Source of the DNA: Bugulina stolonifera
Lineage: Eukaryota; Bryozoa; Gymnolaemata; Cheilostomatida; Bugulidae
Direction: 5' to 3'
Assembly: GCA_935421135.1 (NCBI GenBank)
Contig: OW285190.1
Span: 1,364,001-1,428,000, forward strand
Length of the DNA stretch: 64,000 nt
A program made the translations under genes and the position numbers. The notes under the pieces are model-generated. The model worked only from the letters and a program-made list of their open reading frames with translations. It was not told where the DNA came from and made no database searches. Shown piece after piece: positions 19,244 to 35,300 of the stretch (the first letter of the stretch is position 1; every line of letters starts with the position of its first letter).

Positions 19244-19498
19244 AGTGTCTACCTGACCTCTTGGGCCGACCTGGGTAGCAAATAAAAATCCCAAGATGGC
19301 TGTCCATCGAAAGGGCTTTTGACTTGGGATTTTGCTTAGTCAGAGAAAACCATCCTCATCGGCACACTGGAATTTTCTCGCGCAACAATGAGGATTTCGC
19401 TTTTGGCCAAGGCCGGTTTGTTCGCTTGTTCGCGACCCTGTGCCGGAAGTGGCCTGGAAAATCTTTGAGCAAGTTGAAATTTAGGTTGCAAAGACACT
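19244..19498 (+). mobile_element. MITE-like element N1 (GTGTCT...AGACAC ends)
   Basis: First of three near-full copies. It starts AGTGTCTACCTGACCTCTTGG and ends GGTTGCAAAGACACT, imperfect inverted termini. Inner landmarks shared by all copies are AAATAAAAATCCCAAGATGG, GGGATTTTGCTT and CAAGGCCGG. Confidence 0.78.
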
Positions 19499-20123
19499 GT
19501 CTGGGCTAGTGTGCTGTTTACTTCTAATCATGTCTCGGTAGGAGTTATTACTCCTCATGTGCGGGAGGACAACTCTAGTCAAAGTACTCAATATGATTTT
19601 AACTAATGTTTACTGTTGGAAGTATTCACTTCTCTTTGCTATACAACATTTTCATTTGGAAGCTGGATACTTCCTATAACTGGGAAAGGAGTAACAGCAG
19701 TCTACCCTTCCGGCTTCCTCTGTGTTCATCCAATCATCATCCTCTATATATGTAGGCTGTTATATACCTCTGTACATGTACAGTTAATACCCAGTGGTAC
19801 CCATGCATCCATCAGTAAGGTTGCCTTAGCACCAAGTGGAATGTTTAATCCATGTGACATGATGGGAAATTTAATATTCTTTAACAAATGAAAGTTCCAC
19901 AATGAGTTGGTTGCTATGGTAACACACTGTTGATTAGTAGTAGACTGTGCTTAATGTTGTTAGTAGGAAGGCTAGTATTAGACAGGTGGTGAGTCTATAG
20001 TAGGAAGTACCAGCTGAGACCAGGTACATACATGTACATGTAGTTGTTGTTACTCGCTGGCAACTAGGGAGAGAGAGAGGGTTACATATAATAATGGTCA
20101 CTGTGGAACTCTCATAATACAAT
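19499..20123. other. Region upstream of the usherin/IPT receptor gene
   Basis: AT-rich DNA without recognised repeats. It probably holds the promoter of gene 2, but I can name no individual element. An open frame at 19616-19891 has no recognisable motif. Confidence 0.4.
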
Positions 20124-20396
20124 ATGTGTATTCCAAGTAAGACAGTGTATACTAAGACTTGTATACTTATCACACTCCTAGAGCTACTAATCATGTCATA
20201 CTATACAGCTGGTGCTGCTCTATTTACTGACTCACTCGCTGCTCTGAGGCTCAACAGTACCACCCACTTCAACGCTGCCATTGGATCTAGGGCTACAGTA
20301 TATCCAGTGAAGGCAGCCAGATGCAAACAAGGCAATCACTGCATCTCTCCATGGTGGTCTGCTGTGCGACTGTCACCTCCCGCCGTCTTGAAGCAG
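20124..20396 (+). CDS. Gene 2 exon 1 (start uncertain)
   Basis: The ATG at 20124 gives CILITLLELLI near the N-terminus, a usable signal-type hydrophobic stretch. ALRLNSTTHFNAAIGSRATV and a Cys-containing segment ending LKQ follow before GTGAGT (phase 0). An alternative is an internal exon starting after ACTATACAG at 20210 with an unseen exon upstream. The Cys pattern after RATVYP recalls the segment preceding LamG in usherins. Confidence 0.6.
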
Positions 20397-23300
20397 GTGA
20401 GTGTGAAGTTCCCCAGTAGCTTGTATTACAGTAGGGTCAGTCCGGTGACTGGGACATACACGTGTACATGTAGTATGTAAACATACCTGTTAGTCAAGTT
20501 ATTGACTTTAACAATGCTAAGTAATAATTTGTCTATAAGTAACCTACTTGGTGGTGGTACAGCCTGGTTCGTATCATTTGCAGTATTCGGTGGCAGAGAG
20601 CTGTTTTACAACTTGTTGTTCTGAGTTGCAGTTCTTAGCATGTACTTGTAGGCCTATGTTTTTACAAAGTGAAGTTTATGAAAAGTTGCAAATTCTATCA
20701 AGTGGTAAGCTGTCTGACAAAACTTTGCAATGTTACTTATTTTGAGACATGCAGCACCGACCAGTTCAACAATACAGTTCATCAAGTGTAATTATATACC
20801 GTACTGTGTGGTTATACACCGTACCGTGTGGTTATACACCATACCGTGTAGTTATACACCGTACCGTGTGGTTATACACCGTACCGTGTGGTTATACACC
20901 GTACTGTGTGGTTATACACCGTACCGCGTGGTTATACATCGTACCGTGTGGTTATATACCATGCCGTGTGGTTATACACCATACTGTGTGGTTATACACC
21001 GTACCGTGTGGTTATACACCGTACCGTGTGGTTATATACCGTACCGTGTGGTTATATACCTTACTGTGTGGTTATACACCGTACTTTTTTTGTAAGATCA
21101 GTTGAGGGGGCTCCCTGCATATTTCAGGTTCCCTCCCCGCTCTCACCTTCACACATGCTACATAGCACTCCTACTGAATCCGCCTGACATTATTATAGAA
21201 CTCATGGTCAAATGTTTTGCGGAATATATAGCAAGGTGGCCGTAATGTGAGGGGTGCTTTGTGTGCAGTTAGCTCAGAGCATATCTACTGCTCCCTGGCA
21301 AAGCTTTCTTTTTTAAGGTTGCTGAGCTGGTGTAGCGGTAGTAGGGTCCGCTCACTGTGCTAGGCGATTAGATGCCGTAGAGGCGCCGGGTTCAATCCTG
21401 GTGAGGAACTGGTGTTTTAATGGATGTCGAACAAGTCTCTGATTGCTCAAAAGACAAATTCCTTGCATACAAATCATCCTATGCATACATGTATAAGTGA
21501 TTAGAGATGTATATTTGATATACATGTACATTGTACGAGGTAACATGTACATGTATGTTTCTTAATAGGATGCATCATGCATGATGCCTGGCTATGGCTA
21601 CGGCTACTTTTTAAACTTTTACTTTTAAAATGGCAATTTGTTGAGGGGGCTCCCGGGAGCCCCCTCAACAAACCATGATTTTTGAGGGGGCACCCGGGAG
21701 CCCAGAGAGCCCCCTACAAAAAAAGCACTGGTTATACACTGTACTGTGTTGTTATGCACCATACAGTATGGTTATACACAGTACTGTGTTGTTATACACC
21801 ATACAGTGTTGTTATACACCGCACAGGGTGGTTATACACCGCACAGGGTGGTTATACACCGTACCGTGTGGTTATACACCGTACCGTGTTGTTATACACC
21901 GCACAGGGTGGTTATACATCGTACTGTGTGGTTATACACCGTACTGTGTGGTTATACACCGTACCGTGTGGTTATACATCATGCTTTATGGTTATACACA
22001 GTACTGTACGGTTATGTACCGTGCACCGTGTGGTTATACGGTTAGCTGTGTGGTTATATGCTATGCAGTCTGGTGGTTATATGCTATGCAGTCTGGTGGT
22101 TATATACTATGCAGTCTGGTGGTTATATACTATGCAGTCTGGTGGTTATATACTATGCAGTCTGGTGGTTATATGCTATGCAGTCTGGTGGTTATATACA
22201 AATCCCTAGCAATAAAAACATTTTATATTAATATAATTAATATTTTGTAGGTGAAACAGAGTTTGGCCACATTTGCTATGATTATAGCAAATGTGGCCAA
22301 ACTCTGTTTCACCTATAAAATAATGTACAATGTACATGTATGTTTTTGAGGAATTATTCTGTTTGCTGGTTGTTAGTAGACACTGTATTTATTGTACTAT
22401 ATTTATTATACTGTGTTTATTATACTGTGTTTATTATACTGTGTTTATTATACTGTGTTTATTATACTGTGTTTATTATACTATATTTGTTATACTATAT
22501 TTATTATACTGTATTTATTATACTATATTTATTATACTATATTTATTATACTGTGTTTATTATACTATATTTGTTATACTATATTTATTATACTGTGTTT
22601 ATTATAGTTACTATGTATATTACACTACATTATTATTTATGCTAATACGAGTATCACGTGTGAATTCTAAGGAAATATAAACATTCTTTCAACATGATGT
22701 CAAGTCAATATAATTTGGAAGTCAAAGATTTCATGAATATTTTACTTCCCAATTATTTCCGAATTGTAAGACAATTAATCAATGTATTATACTGATGTAA
22801 TAAATAGTGAGACAGGTATGTAGTAATTATACATACATGTATATATCCTAGCACACACCTATTATAATATTGTAGATATAGTGTATTATTATGCAGATAT
22901 TCTGGTGTAGAGGATAGGGTGTGGTGACCCCATATCTAACTATTAGTATATAATTAGGTGCAGCACCTGGAGGGGTTGATGCGCGTAATCTTCAGGATTT
23001 ACAACTATTGAGAATATATTTAGGTTTTGGGTGTGTTCTGTTATGTGGTAGTGTTGTTGTAGTCATGGAAGAGGTATATTTAGATGCAGGAAAAGTGTAT
23101 CAGCTTAGAGTATAACTAAATTCTCCCGTATACTTACTATGCCATAGTTAGTTAGGCGCAGGCCAAGTTGCACAAGAATTTTCTGGCCCATTTCTGTCAC
23201 AGAGTCGCGAACACACCGGCCTGGGCCCAAAAGCAAAATCCTCATTGTTATGCAAAGAATGTAGGTGTGTCGATGAACTAGGGATGGTTTTCTCCGACCA

Positions 23301-26300
23301 AGCAAAATCCCAGTTTAATAGCCCTTCCGGCCTAGACCGGGCGGCCATCTTGGGATTTTTATTTGCGACCCAGGTCGGCCCAAGAGGTCGTGGAGACACT
23401 AAGTATGCCAGTCTAACAGCTAACTTCTATTCTGTTGTATTACATGCTACACTTGTTTTCCAGAGAGGTAGTCTGCTGTCTCCCAGCGATAGCCTGAGTT
23501 CCAACTGCAATGGACACCCTGTATCCTGCAATCATACTTGTCCTAGTCTACAGTACTCTACCCCTGAACCACAGTCTATCAAGTTTGATACAGGTAGGTA
23601 CTACTGTAATGTTATGGACATTGTATACTGCTGTAATGTTATGTACATTATGTACTACTGTAATGTTATGTACATGTACTTCAATTGTGTACCACAACTG
23701 TGTACTTACACTATGTATTGCACTATACAGTGCACATAATATATTATTAGGAATGCACTCTTTTTCACTATTGACTATCTAATAATATACATGTAGTCTC
23801 TCACATTATATTCACCAATCAGTGATCAGTGATTAGATAACAGAATAGTGTGGAGTCAGGTTGTGGTCAAGTGCCAGTAAGGAACGAGTACTAAATCAGC
23901 TACATGATCCATCTATATGCTGTGGTTGGGGTTTGGGTAAGGGTGGACAACTTACAGAATAAAAAGAAGGCAATTCCTCTATATGACAGACTCACTATGT
24001 TACACCTCTATATGACAGACTCACCATGTCACTTCTCTATATGACAGACTCGCTATGTTACATCTCTATATGACAGACTCGCTATGTTACATATCTATAT
24101 GACAGACTCGCTATGTTACACCTCTATATGACAGGCCTTCTTATGGATCCTGTACTTGTTTTTGGCTCCAAGTGCTGGTCAATAAGCTGGCCAATAAAGT
24201 TATGCTATCCAATGTCCACCCTGCACTCTTCCTGGGATGGACATGTTCATGATTACATCATGTTATTATTACATATCTGTAATGTACATGTATATTATTA
24301 TATTATAACAAGTCAGTAGCATGGAATAAGTTACCATGTATATTTGTAGTAACATGTGACAGGGGTGGATACACACACCATGTTACCTGTATATTTTGTA
24401 GTAACTTGTGACAGGGGTGGATATAGACACTATGCTGTAGCTAAAGACATGGAATACCCCCTCTCTCTATCAGCTAATGATACGTGTAACTCCTTCCCTT
24501 TTGTCACCGACTTCTCCAGAGCAGCTGCATGGAAGTTCATATTTGACCTTGACCTTGTTAACATGAGGTAAACTCATACTTGTCCAATCACATCTTACTT
24601 TACACCGCACTGTCTGTATTACTGTGCTACACCACACTGTATTACTGTGCTACACCACACTGTATTACTGTGCTACACCACACTGTATTACTGTGCTACA
24701 CCACACTGTATTACTGTGCTATACCACACTGTATTACTGTGCTACACCACACTGTATTACTGTGCTATACCACACTGTATTACTGTGCTACACCACACTG
24801 TATTACTGTGCTACACCACACTGTATTACTGTGCTATAACCCACTGTATTACTGTGCTACACCACACTGTCTGTATTACTAGCCCTCTAAAGGCTGGCAC
24901 AAGCTACAAGCTGTGTTATCCGTTATCTATTCTTTACTGTTATAATAGTACTGTTGTAGAGCTGTTGTAGTGCTGTTGTAATGCTGTTGTAGCGTTGTTG
25001 TAGTACTGTTATAGTATTGCTATAAATTATAGTGATGTTATAGTATTGCTATAAATTATAGTGATGTTATAGTATTGCTATAGTACTGTTATAGTATTGC
25101 TATATAGTACTGTTATAATATTGCTATAAATTATAGCGATGTTATAGTATTGCTATAGTACTGTTATAGTATTGCTATAGTACTGTTATAGTATTGCTAT
25201 AGTACTGTTATAGTATTGCTATAGTACTGTTATAGTATTGCTATAGTACTGTTATAGTATTGCTATAGTACTGTTATAGTATTGCTATAGTACTGTTATA
25301 GTTGCTATAGTACTGTTGGAACACTAGGACACGATACAATTCTATTTTGTTTTATAGGGATTATAATGCTCAACAGTTCCTGCTTCTGGAAGGTAAACTG
25401 GTTTCTCCAGCAGCTGACCAGACGTTTTTCTGGACGCTGGATAAGAGGGTCAACAGACTCTATTTATCTCTGTACACTCTCAGCTCTAAACAGTTCAACA
25501 CATCTCCTCACTTACTTTACAGCTCAGAGGAACCTGTGGGTGGTCTTTCCATCACGTCACGCGCTAATATCCATCTGTTTGTTAGGGTGAGGGAACGCAA
25601 CTCCTTATATGTGCACAAGTATAGTAATGAGTCATTCTATGTACATATGTACAACTATAACACAACTCCTTCTATATGCATAAGTATTAGTAATGAGTCA
25701 TTCTATGTACATAATGTACAACTATAACACAACTCCTTCTATGTGCATAAGTATTAGTAATGATGTAATGAGTCATTCTATGTACAAATGTACAACTATA
25801 ACACAACTCCTTATGTAGTTAATAATATTGTACTCTAAATCTGGCCTCGGAAGGCTGGGCCTCCATTACAATGTTACCGTTATGTTTGTCTGTTACATTA
25901 GCATGTGAGCAAGTCAAAGAGTTCAACCTGTTTCTATGTGAATGGTGTGCGCATAGCCTGTCTTCCTAGCCTTGGGAACTCAGATATGAACATTGCCTTC
26001 ATTAGTCTAAACAGCCGTAATAACTTTGGGTTGAACACTGTGTCTGGGACTGTGACTGACGTACAGCTATACGAGATAGGCCAAGCTAACACAGTCATCT
26101 CTGATAGGTCAGTTACCTACCTACATGTAATGTTAATGGCTGATCTCCCATATTTACATGTACATGCACATGTGCTGTATGTATATATATATATTTATAA
26201 CTACCTGATTATGGGGCACATTTCTATATATTTTACCCACTGTGGGGCTGAAATTAGATTGTGGGGCTCTAAAAAAGCCCCACAATTCTGAGAGTGCCAT

Positions 26301-29300
26301 GAGCATCTGTGAACCCCTTCAGATCTATTGAGCCCATGTCCCCTAACTCAGGAATTTTTTTTGGGAGGACAACTCCAATTTGAGAGGACAACTCCAAATT
26401 GAAAACCCAGTAATTTGATGTGTATAAATAATAAACTGTGTGGGGCATTCTCATATTTAATATATAAATTTGAGCTTCACAAATTTGTGGGGCTTCTATA
26501 TATATATGCTATGTACACACTATTATATTGAACACATGCATATACACATTTTTCATACAATTTCTATATTATGGGGCATTATAAATTCCTAAGTTCATTA
26601 TACTACCGTATATATCACAGGCCCTCAATGCATCACATGTATGAGCATTGAATCCAGAGGAGACAACTCCAGGGGAAGTATAATTATCATGAAGTGAGCA
26701 GGTGATAATATCTCAGAACATAGGCGCTACACTAACAGATGATGGTCAAATGAATGTTGAAAACGCAAGTCATGTACTCGTAGGTCTATTCTTTTTGAAA
26801 GAAATTCAAAATGTTTTCACTGCATCCTCTGTGGTTTCCAGAGTTTGTGGGTATAATTAAAAGCTCCTTTTATGGCAGGGTTTGCCTCTTGCAAACGCGA
26901 CAGAAAATGGTGCAAGCACATGTATAACGGAGACGCTTCAAACTTAAAAAATACTTGCATAACATATTACTTGGAATATCAAATTGCATACAAAAAAAAT
27001 AAAATTGGGTGATTCTGTGAAGAAAGGCCGTTGGAGAGCAATTTAAAATATGCATGTACTGGTGGCGTGTTTAAAGTAGGTTTTTACTTTCAGGACTGGC
27101 ATGTTGCTACAGTCATGAAAGTTTTTTTCTAAATCTAATTGTTATTGTATGAACTACAGCTATTCGTGGAAATGTGAATCACGTTCTTCTACATGCTAAT
27201 ATTACATCGTACTACAAATGTACAGTCTAGGCCTACATGTACGACATGAATTTGCCCGGTAAGCTAAATATACCCGTACTTCAATTAACTTTTACAGTGA
27301 GAGGTTTCAAAGGATGGCTAGAACTACATGCATAAGTGACTTTCAGCACAATATACGACATTTGACGCAGGGGATAAAAGTACTATGCACAATGCTGTAT
27401 TATTAGACTTGTCAGTAAATGTTAGAAAGGTTAGCTCAATGTTCAATCAGTTTAGATGCTATAATTTTGTTGTAAAACGACATGCGCACAAAATGCATAA
27501 ACGACAGATTGATGCACATGTGTGCGCAGGCTGCATAAGAAACTGTTCTTTATAGAAAACATTTTCTTATGCAACCTGATTGCTTCAAAGCAAGCTTCTG
27601 AACAAGTGTATAAACAATTATAGATTAATTTCAAACAAGTGTATACACAATTATAGATTAATTTCAAACAAGTATACATTGTACCTCAATTCACAATATT
27701 GGTTTAATGTCAGTTATTTTGTTATATAACAATGAAATTATCAACTAAAAGTACATGTAGATCTGCTTCATGAAAAATTTGTATTTCGTAGCCTACTATT
27801 ATCAGTGATATAATTCAAATAGTTGTAAATTTACATCTACAGTATATTATGCACATGTATGTTTATGTCAGTTTCTTTGTAGTAAAAAATCCATACACAC
27901 AGTGACAGTCGTGCAAATGTACATGTACCTGTACATATATTGTAGGTGTTTACCTAAACATGTATAGTACAGGTGTATGTTTAGCTTCAGTATATTTTTT
28001 CTTTTATTATTTCGATTAAACAGGTAGAAATATATACCATACTATTCAAATGAAGATCAATAAGAACTTTCAAATGAGTTGATAGTGAGATTATGCTGCA
28101 AACGACATCATTTTGGCGCAATCCCTAACTTGTTCACATAGTAATATTCATCCAATGTTGATAGAAAACAAACAAACCGAGAAGTAAAAAATTGTTTCTA
28201 CCAATGAAAAATTGTTCGATCACATGTTTGTATCAATAAAAAATTGCCTCAAATTGCCGTACAACGTTTTGTTTGAGCCAACGTTTTGTTTGAGCCGTTT
28301 AAAGAAACACATGTATTAGAAGCGGAAGATGCTAGCATATTAGCGTCTTACTACCTTTCACTCTCTAATTTGGTGTAATATATAATTTTGGTTGAAATGG
28401 GGAGAGTGGATAGCGTGTTAATTAAAGGGAAAGTGCAAATTATAGCACCCCACATACCCTGGTGATTGATAATGCAAATTTAATATTAAATTTTGTTGCG
28501 TCTTAGCCAACAACATGCAACCAAATTTTTCGAAAGCTTACAATGTCGGTTTTACAAGCTTGAGCAGCACTTGGCAGGATCATCTTTCGTGACACATGAG
28601 AAAAACAAGTTAAAACATTATGCAGTGTATAGTGATTTACTTACTAAGTAACTGTAATGACATTGGGATATTTTGAAATTGTTTATATCCATCTAATTGA
28701 ATATGATGCAGCAACACATTTCAGTATATCCTGTAACCAAATGATGAGCAACCATCAGTCTCCATGCAATACGTAATGGAAAACACTTTTAAACCAAATT
28801 CGAAAAGAATCAAGTTCAATATAATTATTGATTACATAGTTTACTGCAGGGGTCTCAAGTTCTCGGATAGGCCGCTGTGCATTATTAGATGAAATAAATT
28901 GTTATTGCTGCATATTGCTGATCCTTTAGCTTGCGAGCGCAATATCCAAAATATGCCTAATAAACACCGTTATGTAGTCTTGCATACTTTTTACTGTACA
29001 ATTTTGTTATATTGAGTTTATGTTTATTATAAAATTGTGATCTACATGGATGTAGGACATCCACAATTTTAGGGTCGTTCATGTTATACGCTTGGTGACA
29101 CACTGTATTTAAATTCAACTTAATGCAATGCATAGCTAGAATTTTTTTATTTTTATCCCATGACTTGTAGATAGTTGAGATCGATGAAATTGAACAGGCA
29201 GATAATCACCGTTGAGTATTACCTATTGGTGTGTAGTATTATTGACAGTAAGCGATGGCTAAATGATGAAAAAATGTCAGCGGTTGGTAAAACCTCTCTA

Positions 29301-32300
29301 TCCAACTGGTGTTGGGGTCAAATAGGACTTCTATTGCTCACTCTAACCATTAGATCATTGGGCTCCACAATACCACTGATGGCAACACACTGTAATTAAG
29401 TGAAATTTGCTGGTATCCAATAATAATTTGACCAGGTGGGATTTTCCATACAATAAGATGACATTACGCTTCATTTACACTTATTACATGCTATCTCCCA
29501 GTATTTAGGTTCGATCATTATATCAATCACCGTCATGGGGAATTCCAAATCATACACATGGCTATGCATTGTATATAAGTTCAATATAATAATTATCTAT
29601 AACAATCCACAATTATGGGGCTTTCCATATCAAGCACATGGCTATGCACTGTATGTAAGTTTAATATAATAATTATGTATAACAATTTACAATATTATGG
29701 GGCTTTCCATATCATGTGCATGGCTATGCACTGTATATAAGTTAAAAATAATAATTATATATAACAATCCACAGTTATGGGGCTTTCCATATCATGCACA
29801 TGGCTATGCATTGTATATAAGTTCAATATAATAATTATCTACAACAATTCACAATTATTGGGCTTTCCGTATCATGTACATGGCTATGCACTGTATATAA
29901 GTTAAATATAATTATTATGTATAACAATTCACAATATTATGGGGCTTTCCATATCAAGCACATGGCTATGCATTGTATATAAGTTCAATATAATAGTTAT
30001 GTATAACAATCCACAATATTATGGGGCTTTCCATACCAAGCACATGGCGATGCACTGTATAGAAGTTTAATACAATAATTATCTACAACAATTCACAATT
30101 ATGGGGCTTTCCGTATCATGTACATGGCTATGCACTGTATATAAGTTTAATATAATAATTATGTATAACAATCCACGGTTATGGGGCTTTTCATATCAAG
30201 CACATGGCGATGCACTGTATAGAAGTTTAATACAATAATTATCTACAACCATTCACAATTATGGGGCTTTCCGTATCATGTACATGGCTATGCACTGTAT
30301 ATAAGTTTAATATAATAATTATGTATAACAATCCACGGTTATGGGGCTTTTCATATCAAGCATATGGCTATGCACTGTATATAAAATTTATATAATAATT
30401 ATCTATAACAATGCACAATTATGGGGCTTTCCATATCATGCACATGGCTATGCACTGTATATAAGTTTAATATAATAATTATGTATAACAATTCACAATT
30501 ATGGGGCTTTCCGTATCATGTACATGGCTATGCACTGTATATAAGTTAAATATAATTATTATGTATAACAATTCACAATATTATGGGGCTTTCCATATCA
30601 AGCACATGGCTATGCATTGTATATAAGTTCAATATAATAATTATGTATAACAATCCACAATATTATGGGGCTTTCCATCCCAAGCACATGGCGATGCACT
30701 GTATATAAGTTTAATATAATAATTATGTATAACAATCCACAATTATGGGGCTTTCCACATCAAGCACATGGCTATGCACTGTATATAAGTTTAATACAAT
30801 TATTATGTATAACAATCCACAGTTATGGGGCTTTCCATATCAAGCATATGGCTATGCACTGTATATAAATTTTATATAATAATTATGTATAACAATCCAC
30901 AGTTGTGGGGCTTTCCACATCAAGCACATGGCTATGCACTGTATATAAGTTTTATATAATAATTATGTATAACAATCCACAATTATGGGGCTTTCCATAC
31001 CAAGCACATGGCGATGCACTGTATATAAGTTTAATACAATAATTATCTACAACAATTCACAATTATGGGGTTTTCCGTATCATGTACATGGCTATGCACT
31101 GTATATAAGTTTAATATAATAATTATGTATAACAATTCACAATTATGGGGCTTTCCGTATCATGTACATGGCTATGCACTGTATATAAGTTTAATATAAT
31201 TATTATGTATAACAATCCACGGTTATGGGGCTTTTCATATCAAGCATATGGCTATGCACTGTATATAAAATTTATATAATAATTATCTATAACAATGCAC
31301 AATTATGGGGCTTTCCATATCATGCACATGGCTATGCACTGTATATAAGTTTAATATAATAATTATGTATAACAATTCACAATTATGGGGCTTTCCGTAT
31401 CATGTACATGGCTATGCACTGTATATAAGTTAAATATAATTATTATGTATAACAATTCACAATATTATGGGGCTTTCCATATCAAGCACATGGCTATGCA
31501 TTGTATATAAGTTCAATATAATAATTATGTATAACAATCCACAATATTATGGGGCTTTCCATCCCAAGCACATGGCGATGCACTGTATATAAGTTTAATA
31601 TAATAATTATGTATAACAATCCACAATTATGGGGCTTTCCACATCAAGCACATGGCTATGCACTGTATATAAGTTTAATACAATTATTATGTATAACAAT
31701 CCACAGTTATGGGGCTTTCCATATCAAGCATATGGCTATGCACTGTATATAAATTTTATATAATAATTATGTATAACAATCCACAGTTGTGGGGCTTTCC
31801 ACATCAAGCACATGGCTATGCACTGTATATAAGTTTTATATAATAATTATGTATAACAATCCACAATTATGGGGCTTTCCATACCAAGCACATGGCGATG
31901 CACTGTATATAAGTTTAATACAATAATTATCTACAACAATTCACAATTATGGGGTTTTCCGTATCATGTACATGGCTATGCACTGTATATAAGTTTAATA
32001 TAATAATTATGTATAACAATTCACAATTATGGGGCTTTCCGTATCATGTACATGGCTATGCACTGTATATAAGTTAAATACAATTATTATGTATAACAAT
32101 CCACAGTTATGGGGCTTTCCATATCAAGCATATGGCTATGCACTGTATATAAATTTTATATAATAATTATGTATAACAATCCACAATTATGGGGCTTTCC
32201 ATATCAAGCACATGGCTATGCACTGTATATAAGTTTAATACAATTATTATGTATAACAATCCACGGTTATGGGGCTTTTCATATCAAGCATATGGCTATG

Positions 32301-35300
32301 CACTGTATATAAAATTTATATAATAATTATCTATAACAATGCACAATTATGGGGCTTTCCATATCATGCACATGGCTATGCACTGTATATAAGTTTAATA
32401 TAATAATTATGTATAACAATTCACAATTATGGGGCTTTCCGTATCATGTACATGGCTATGCACTGTATATAAGTTAAATATAATTATTATGTATAACAAT
32501 TCACAATATTATGGGGCTTTCCATATCAAGCACATGGCTATGCATTGTATATAAGTTCAATATAATAATTATGTATAACAATCCACAATATTATGGGGCT
32601 TTCCATCCCAAGCACATGGCGATGCACTGTATATAAGTTTAATATATTAATTATGTATAACAATCCACAATTATGGGGCTTTCCATACCAAGCACATGGC
32701 GATGCACTGTATATAAGTTTAATACAATAATTATGTATAACAATCCACAATTATGGGGCTTTCCATATCAAGAACATGGCTATGCACTGTATATAAGTTT
32801 AATACAATTATTATGTATAACAATCCACGGTTATGGGGCTTTTCATATCAAGCATATGGCTATGCACTGTATATAAAATTTATATAATAGTTATCTATAA
32901 CAATGCACAATTATGGGGCTTTCCATATCATGTACATGGCTATGCACTGTATATAAGTTAAATATAATTATTATGTATAACAATTCACAATATTACGGGG
33001 CTTTCCATATCAAGCACATGGCTATGCATTGTATATAAGTTCAATATAATAATTATGTATAACAATCCACAATATTATGGGGCTTTCCATCCCAAGCACA
33101 TGGCGATGCACTGTATATAAGTTTAATATAATAATTATGTATAACAATCCACAATTATGGGGCTTTCCATATCAAGCACATGGCTATGCACTGTATATAA
33201 GTTTAATACAATTATTATGTATAACAATCCACAGTTATGGGGCTTTCCATATCAAGCATATGGCTATGCACTGTATATAAGTTTAATACAATTATTATGT
33301 ATAACAATCCACAGTTATGGGGCTTTCCATATCAAGCATATGGCTATGCACTGTATATAAATTTTATATAATAATCATGTATAACAATCCACAATTATGG
33401 GGCTTTCCATATCAAGCACATGGCTATGCACTGTATATAAGTTTAATACAATTATTATGTATAACAATCCACAGTTATGGGGCTTTCCATTTCAAGCATA
33501 TGGCTATGCACTGTATATAAATTTTATATAATAATTATGTATAACAATCCACAGTTGTGGGGCTTTCCACATCAAGCACATGGCTATGCACTGTATATAA
33601 GTTTTATATAATAATTATGTATAACAATCCACAATTATGGGGCTTTCCATACCAAGCACATGGCGATGCACTGTATATAAGTTTAATACAATAATTATCT
33701 ACAACAATTCACAATTATGGGGCTTTCCGTATCATGTACATGGCTATGCACTGTATATAAGTTAAATATAATTATTATGTATAACAATTCACAATATTAT
33801 GGGGCTTTCCATATCAAGCACATGGCTATGCATTGTATATAAGTTCAATATAATAATTATGTATAACAATCCACAATATTATGGGGCTTTCCATCCCAAG
33901 CACATGACGATGCACTGTATATAAGTTTAATATAATAATTATGTATAACAATCCACAATTATGGGGCTTTCCACATCAAGCACATGGCTATGCACTGTAT
34001 ATAAGTTTAATACAATTATTATGTATAACAATCCACAGTTATGGGGCTTTCCATATCAAGCATATGGCTATGCACTGTATATAAATTTTATATAATAATT
34101 ATGTATAACAATCCACAGTTGTGGGGCTTTCCACATCAAGCACATGGCTATGCACTGTATATAAGTTTTATATAATAATTATGTATAACAATCCACAATT
34201 ATGGGGCTTTCCATACCAAGCACATGGCGATGCACTGTATATAAGTTTAATACAATAATTATCTACAACAATTCACAATTATGGGGTTTTCCGTATCATG
34301 TACATGGCTATGCACTGTATATAAGTTTAATATAATAATTATGTATAACAATTCACAATTATGGGGCTTTCCGTATCATGTACATGGCTATGCACTGTAT
34401 ATAAGTTAAATACAATTATTATGTATAACAATCCACAGTTATGGGGCTTTCCATATCAAGCATATGGCTATGCACTGTATATAAATTTTATATAATAATT
34501 ATGTATAACAATCCACAATTATGGGGCTTTCCATATCAAGAACATGGCTATGCACTGTATATAAGTTTAATACAATTATTATGTATAACAATCCACGGTT
34601 ATGGGGCTTTTCATATCAAGCATATGGCTATGCACTGTATATAAAATTTATATAATAGTTATCTATAACAATGCACAATTATGGGGCTTTCCATATCATG
34701 TACATGGCTATGCACTGTATATAAGTTAAATATAATTATTATGTATAACAATTCACAATATTACGGGGCTTTCCATATCAAGCACATGGCTATGCATTGT
34801 ATATAAGTTCAATATAATAATTATGTATAACAATCCACAATATTATGGGGCTTTCCATCCCAAGCACATGGCGATGCACTGTATATAAGTTTAATATAAT
34901 AATTATGTATAACAATCCACAATTATGGGGCTTTCCATATCAAGCACATGGCTATGCACTGTATATAAGTTTAATACAATTATTATGTATAACAATCCAC
35001 AGTTATGGGGCTTTCCATATCAAGCATATGGCTATGCACTGTATATAAGTTTAATACAATTATTATGTATAACAATCCACAGTTATGGGGCTTTCCATAT
35101 CAAGCATATGGCTATGCACTGTATATAAATTTTATATAATAATTATGTATAACAATCCACAATTATGGGGCTTTCCATATCAAGCACATGGCTATGCACT
35201 GTATATAAGTTTAATACAATTATTATGTATAACAATCCACAGTTATGGGGCTTTCCATTTCAAGCATATGGCTATGCACTGTATATAAATTTTATATAAT

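Noticed and set aside
24113..24319. Extra exon of gene 2 near 24135 starting GLLMDPVLVFG
   Set aside because: An acceptor (GACAG) exists but no good donor follows, and exon 2 joins exon 3 directly in matching phase.
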